Shown here one piece after another: positions 59,556 to 64,000 of a stretch of 64,000 nt of DNA. The stretch comes from Epiperipatus broadwayi (Eukaryota; Onychophora; Udeonychophora; Euonychophora; Peripatidae). The first letter of the stretch is position 1. Each line of letters starts with the position of its first letter. The translations under genes were made by a program, and so were the position numbers. The stretch spans positions 3,000,682-3,064,681 of the forward strand of contig JAQFVV010012398.1 of NCBI GenBank assembly GCA_028023455.1, written 5' to 3'. Under the pieces are notes generated by a model, which was not told the DNA's origin, did not search any database, and worked only from the letters and a program-made list of their open reading frames with translations.

Positions 59556-60825
59556 AAATCATCTTGCACAGACACTCTCAAAAGTATATTTATCCCTTCA
59601 AGGCAAGGTGGCCTTACTAAACATGAAAGTAATATCTAAAATAGCCTACTACCTGCCCATCATATCCGTATCAAACATCTTCATTAATAAAATCAATAGG
59701 ATATGTGTGGGTCTGTTCTGGAAGTGCCATATAACCTCCATTAACATTTCAAGAATGCAATACCACAGAAAACTCAATGGAATGTTTCTACATTCCATTC
59801 AAAACATTAACTATCAAAAAGGCCACACACTAATCTTCAACCTTATTCAAAAATTTGGCAAAACCCTAATATTAAGAGAGGTAATACCTACAGACACACT
59901 CCCTTCTATCAAGACTGGTTGGCTAGACCAACTAATTTCCCTACTAAAACAACATAACAGCACCACTCCTGACGTATTCAAAACCAAAATTAACATATGG
60001 GATGCACACAATTTAATAAGCCCTAAACCATCTCAAATTAAACCAAGTCTTGGCTATTCCAATTACAAAATCACCACCTTATTCAAATTCTGGACATTGA
60101 AACCCAAATTCCTCAATTATCTAATAAAGGTGAACCTAAATGCAATGCATACCAATTGGTTCCTTCATTACAAAAGAGATATAAGAAACATAGACCCCAT
60201 TTGTTCAAACTGCTTAATGCATGAAGAAACATTTGAACACATTATGCTTTCTTGCATGGGATTGGGAAGGATTAAACTCATAATATCTCAAAATAGTATT
60301 ATTGATTACTATAAAATTCTATCAATCAAAGAGTGTCTTAAGGAAAGAGACTTCCCCTCCATTAGGATTGTAAATCTTTGTTACATATTCTATCTGGGTG
60401 ACAAGATGTAAATTAAAGTTTAGCATTCCCCAGCTGGAAGCAAACTCTTTCTTCCTTGCAACCCTTTCAAAACTACAAAAGAAAGACAGAATGCTCTCCT
60501 CAAAGTTTCTACATGAACATACATGGAAGCTGTTCAAAATACCCTACCTACAAAATGATTCCAATTCTAATGATTGATAAACTATGTAACAGGTAAAAGA
60601 AACACTCAAATATCTGATTAATGTATGGACATAAAAAGTGTCCTAAACACACACTAATTTTTCTTTGACCTATGATCTGACTAAACAAACAAATCGGATC
60701 TTGTCTCATTCTACACAAACTCTTGGAGAACTTATAACAATATAAACATTTATAACTATCATAGAAAACTTTTGTATATACCTATTATCAATAAATCTAA
60801 ATTTTTTAAATAAATAAAAAAAAAA
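59520..60825 (+). pseudogene. L1/Tx1-like LINE, 5'-truncated, C-terminal part
   Basis: The frame runs from about 59515 (AAHKHIQNTIIDSTNHLAQT) through 60411 and contains LSLQGKVALLNMKVISKIAY, FINKINRICVGLFWKCH, FLNYLIKVNLNAMHTNWFLH and the terminal Cys motif CSNCLMHEETFEHIMLSC. A frameshift near 60400 precedes the last residues. The 3' tail ends in ATCAATAAATC near 60788 and an A-run at 60818-60827. It aligns throughout with 33660-34990 and is better preserved. The reverse transcriptase itself is missing through 5' truncation. Confidence 0.85.
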
Positions 60826-60829
60826 AGGT

Positions 60830-61250
60830 TTATCTTCATGAATTTGGCCAAAGCTATATAAGAACAATAGCTGTAAAGAATAATTATACCCAGGAAAAAT
60901 TCTACATATTCTTGTAAGTATACTTTTTCTTAAATTATACATTAATTCTTTTAATTATGACAACCGTCAATTAAATATTAAATATTGGTGTTATAAGTTT
61001 AAAGTTAAAATAAAGAATATTGTAAGAACTTTTCAGGTCAGGAGAAATTTATACTTCTAAAGCTAAAATAATTTTTCTTTATGTTTAGAAAAACATCTGT
61101 AGAAACTGGAAAACTATTTTAAATTAATTTATTGCTGCTCTTGACCCATTATTGATATTATAAAATATGATAGAAATTATTAAAGTTATTACTTATTTTG
61201 AAAAAAAAATAACCAAGATATTTTTAACTTCAAATTGGTTACTGCTAAGT
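60830..61250. other. AT-rich sequence, nothing recognised
   Basis: No gene seen. The minus-strand frame 60706-60942 has no known motif. Confidence 0.4.
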
Positions 61251-61251
61251 A

Positions 61252-62041
61252 TGTGTGTATATTTATATATACACAAAATAAGTACTATTTATTAAAACAT
61301 TTGTATATCTGTAAAAGTAAAGTTAAATCTAAAAAGCACTTAGCTAATTAAATAATTTTGAATATGAGATTAGCTATATTGATAAATAATCAGTATTAGC
61401 ATAGAGATTAATCTAAGATAAAATAAAGAAAGCCATTGCAACTCTGAATGCTTAGTTCCAGATCAGATTTAATGATAATGGAAACGTATTGCTAAAAATA
61501 GATAATTGGAATGTTAACTACATTATCTGATCAGGGATTGAATATGGGAATTCTAGATATGGATCACCACATGGGTAGCCGCTGGGCAATCAAGCGAGTC
61601 AATATAAAACATCGAAGAGTGTGTGATAAAGAACCAGAACAGAACTGAGAGAGTACACTTGCTAGGTGAAGCTTCTGAAAGGCAAATGTGCCATTCTAAG
61701 GTAGCTCCAGTCAGCCCCCTCCTTCACTTTAGCCTTGTGGAGAAGTTTACCTCCAGAGATATGAAAGTAAACTTAGGGAGTTGCAATAGGTTGTATCAAT
61801 CTTTAATGTTATTTTGTATGCCTTCGGGCCCATAATATTATATTATAGCATATGTTTACAAAGTATATATAATTGACGTATACATATTTGTTAATGATTT
61901 ATTACCTTTGTATATAATCATCAGTAAATAAAACTCTTATCTTTAAATTACTTGCTGTGTTGTTTTACATTACTCTAGATATTTATTTATGTTATTTGTA
62001 TTTGCAATCCAGAAAGCAATAGAGTGCCACTGGACACAGCA
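61252..62041 (+). repeat. 5' LTR
   Basis: 790 bases. TATAAAACATCG near 61602 is TATA-like, and GTAAATAAAACTC near 61924 gives a polyadenylation signal. Both fit a plus-strand LTR. Confidence 0.8.
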
Positions 62042-62223
62042 ATTGGCATAGTCACAGTCATGATTATGAACCTCAATAGTGCGAATTTGTGCCACTGTCA
62101 GTTGAGAACAATTAGTATACTGATAGCCGAATAGATCAGCATTTTATTTATAGAATTTATGAAATGTACAATTTAATAGGAGAAAAAAAAAATTTTTGTT
62201 GCTAAATTGACTAACTTGTCATA

Positions 62224-62421
62224 ATGCAGCTGGCAATATCAGAATTTGATGTCACAGAGGTAAGTGCATGGCCCCTGTATGTCCAGCAAATAGAGAAACT
62301 TTTAATTATAAACAGAGTGGTTAAAGATAAATGTAAAATAGCAACCTTATTATGTTCCCAAGCTTTCCATAGCTCTATGTGTGTATATTTATATATACAC
62401 AAAATAAGTAGTATTTATTAA
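62224..62421 (+). pseudogene. Gag N-terminal stub running into the 3' LTR
   Basis: MQLAISEFDVTEVSAWPLYV is followed by QQIEKLLIINRVVKDKCKIA and TLLCSQAFHS. This matches the Gypsy gag N-terminus ('FD.....W..Y..RLE.FF..N.I.d..kk..LLs..G'). The interior ends after about 50 codons, where the 3' LTR begins (62378), so the rest of gag and all of pol are deleted. Confidence 0.6.
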
Positions 62422-63119
62422 AACGTTTGTATATCTGTAAAAATAAAGTTAAATCTAAAAAGCACTTAGCTAATTAAATAGTCTTGAATAAAAGATTAGC
62501 TATATTGATAAATAATCAGTGTTAGCATAGAAATTAATATAAGATAAAATAAAGAAAGCCATTGCAACTCTGAATGTTTAGTTTCAGATCAGATTTAATG
62601 ATAATGGAAATATATTGCTAAAAATAGACAATTGAAATGTTAACTGCATTATTTGATCAGGGATCGAATATGGAAACTCTAGATATGGATCTCTATATGG
62701 GAAGCTGTGTGAAAAAAAAACCAGAACAGAACTGAGAGAGTACAATTGCTAGGTGAAGCTTCTGAAAGGCAGATCTGCCATTCCAAGGGTGCTCCAGTCA
62801 GCCCATTCCTTCACTTTAGCCTTGCGGAGTTTATCTCCGGTCATGTGAAAGTAAACATAGGGATTCACAACAAGTCGTATCGATCTTTAATATTATTTTG
62901 TATGCCTTCTGGCCCATAATATTATACTATAGTGTATGTATATAAAGTGTATATAATTGATGTATATATATATTTAATGATTTATTTCGTATATAACCCT
63001 CTATAAAAAAAAAAAACTCTGTTATCTTTAAATTGCTTGTCATGTCGTTTCACATTACTCTCTAGGTATTTATTTATATTTGCAATTCAGCAAGTAATAG
63101 AGTGCTGCTGTACATAGCA
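62378..63119 (+). repeat. 3' LTR
   Basis: 742 bases, aligned with 61252-62041. The TATA-like region is lost in a deletion near 62700-62715, where CACATGGGTAGCCGCTGGGC...CATCGAAGAG of the first LTR is absent. Confidence 0.8.
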
Positions 63120-63946
63120 ATTATAAATAAATAAGTCTTTTAACATTAGAATTATACTCAAATGCATTATTTAAAATTTTATTAATTAAAGTCGTAAATA
63201 ATCTTAATTTGACATTCAAAACTGGATGTGGAATTATTATAACTATTTGTTTTTCCACTAATATCATCAATTAAAATAACTATAATTTAAAGGAATATAT
63301 CTGATAATTATAAATGGTACAACATATTATTTAATTGGAAATTTAAATTGTTTGACTGGAAAGATAAAACCCCATATAATGATACTATTCAAAATCAACG
63401 TCAATATTCATTAGTATTGAAGCAATGGATCCGAAGTCCATCCATGCTTCACAACCTACTATAAACTTAATTAGTATTGTAGGCCTGAATTAAGTTTATA
63501 GTCCAATATCAGCAGAGTTTTCCATTAAAGCTAAAATTAATTACGTTTATATAATTTGTATTTGCATTTAACTATTTCATTTTAAATAAATTCCATTTCA
63601 AGATTAAATTTCTGTTAATAAAAATTACTTGCAAAACCTATTAGTCAAACATATATATACGTCAAGCGTATATATGAGTTAATGCAAAATTCTGCTGAAA
63701 TAAAATGCTTATTTTATTAAAAGAAATAATATATTTTTCTTTTAAAATCTTGTTAAAATATGGCATATGATTTTTATTTTGAGATAAGCCCGCCAACATT
63801 TTCTAAAAGAATGTATGTTTGTAATTAATTAGCCCATTCAAGGCAAATTAAAGATGGCCTTTTCTTTCTTTTTTAATTAATAAAATTCAAAGTTTAAAGA
63901 AAAAATTTAGAATAAAAAAATAAAAGTTATTTTTAGAAAATGTTAC
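63120..63946. other. AT-rich sequence with one short hairpin
   Basis: ACTATAAACTTAATT and its exact complement (about 63460-63504) surround a 15-base loop. Otherwise nothing was recognised up to the possible exon at 63947. Confidence 0.5.
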
Positions 63947-64000
63947 CTTGAAACAAAGGAACATGGGAGGGCTTATCAAGATCTAAGATCATAGGCAAAA
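63947..64000 (-). CDS. Possible upstream GH31 exon, cut by window edge
   Basis: Minus strand from the right edge to a donor GTAACA at 63946-63941. One frame is open: LPMILDLDKPSHVPLFQ, ending in phase 1. This resembles the GH31 stretch '(K).V.ILDPAIS....Y.PY..G' that precedes the exon at 40044. The Asp after ILD would correspond to the substrate-binding D404 of human lysosomal alpha-glucosidase. Only 54 bases are visible and the acceptor lies outside the window. The donor is not perfect, so this is tentative. Confidence 0.4.

Larger units (their letters stand above)
61252..63119 (+). mobile_element. LTR element reduced to a gag stub
   Basis: Direct repeats 61252-62041 and 62378-63119, both starting TGTGTGTATATTTATATATA and ending in AGCA, flank only 336 bases. 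Directly after the first LTR is ATTGGCATAGTCACAGTCAT, a primer-binding-site-like start. No target duplication was found. LTR divergence is moderate, so it is older than the element at 2255. Confidence 0.8.

Overview
This is a very AT-rich piece of an animal nuclear genome, not bacterial or organellar. It has spliced exons with GT/AG introns and introns up to 13 kb. Most of the rest is transposable-element debris: non-LTR retrotransposons of several clades, Penelope-like elements with a GIY-YIG domain, LTR elements, fold-back repeats and giant microsatellites. I cannot name the species. The element mix would suit an arachnid or other arthropod, or a mollusc, but that is only a guess.

Host gene: one gene is recognisable. 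It lies on the minus strand and encodes a glycoside hydrolase family 31 (GH31, alpha-glucosidase/maltase-like) protein. Six consecutive exons (39925-40044, 30523-30607, 30324-30441, 17187-17323, 13984-14018, 13801-13911) join in phase with consensus splice sites and reproduce a contiguous GH31 catalytic-domain core. A possible further upstream exon runs off the right edge (63947-64000). The reading frame is intact, yet several residues that make GH31 enzymes catalytic are replaced: the acid/base Asp by Asn, the substrate-binding Arg by Gln, and the substrate-binding His by Asn. The likely nucleophile Asp is kept. The gene therefore looks like a GH31 pseudoenzyme or a strongly diverged paralogue, and is the most interesting biology here.

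Layout: 1-13800 holds a 348-bp inverted-repeat element with a 14-bp target duplication (751-1145), a complete non-autonomous LTR element with 2.09-kb LTRs and a 4-bp target duplication (2255-7129), and a decayed LINE (7240-10870) followed by another LINE 3' end. 13801-17323 has three GH31 exons with another decayed LINE between them. The 13-kb intron 17324-30323 contains a recent Penelope-like element with inverted arms (20480-23500), an RTE-type LINE that lost its endonuclease (23940-25480), fold-backs and a second copy of the decayed LINE. 30324-40044 carries three more GH31 exons, fold-backs, copies of a dispersed repeat, an L1/Tx1-like LINE 3' part, and an older copy of the LTR element. 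40045-63946 carries a minus-strand RTE remnant, a nearly intact Jockey/CR1-group LINE (ORF2 of 930 codons) bounded by a 470-bp (AAT)n and a 590-bp (GGA/GAA)n microsatellite, a decayed Gypsy-type element with a Penelope-like fragment inserted in its LTR, a fold-back, another L1/Tx1-like LINE, and a gag-remnant LTR element (61252-63119).

All element family assignments come from reading motifs by eye. Boundaries are exact where a target duplication or splice site is cited and approximate (tens of bases) elsewhere.
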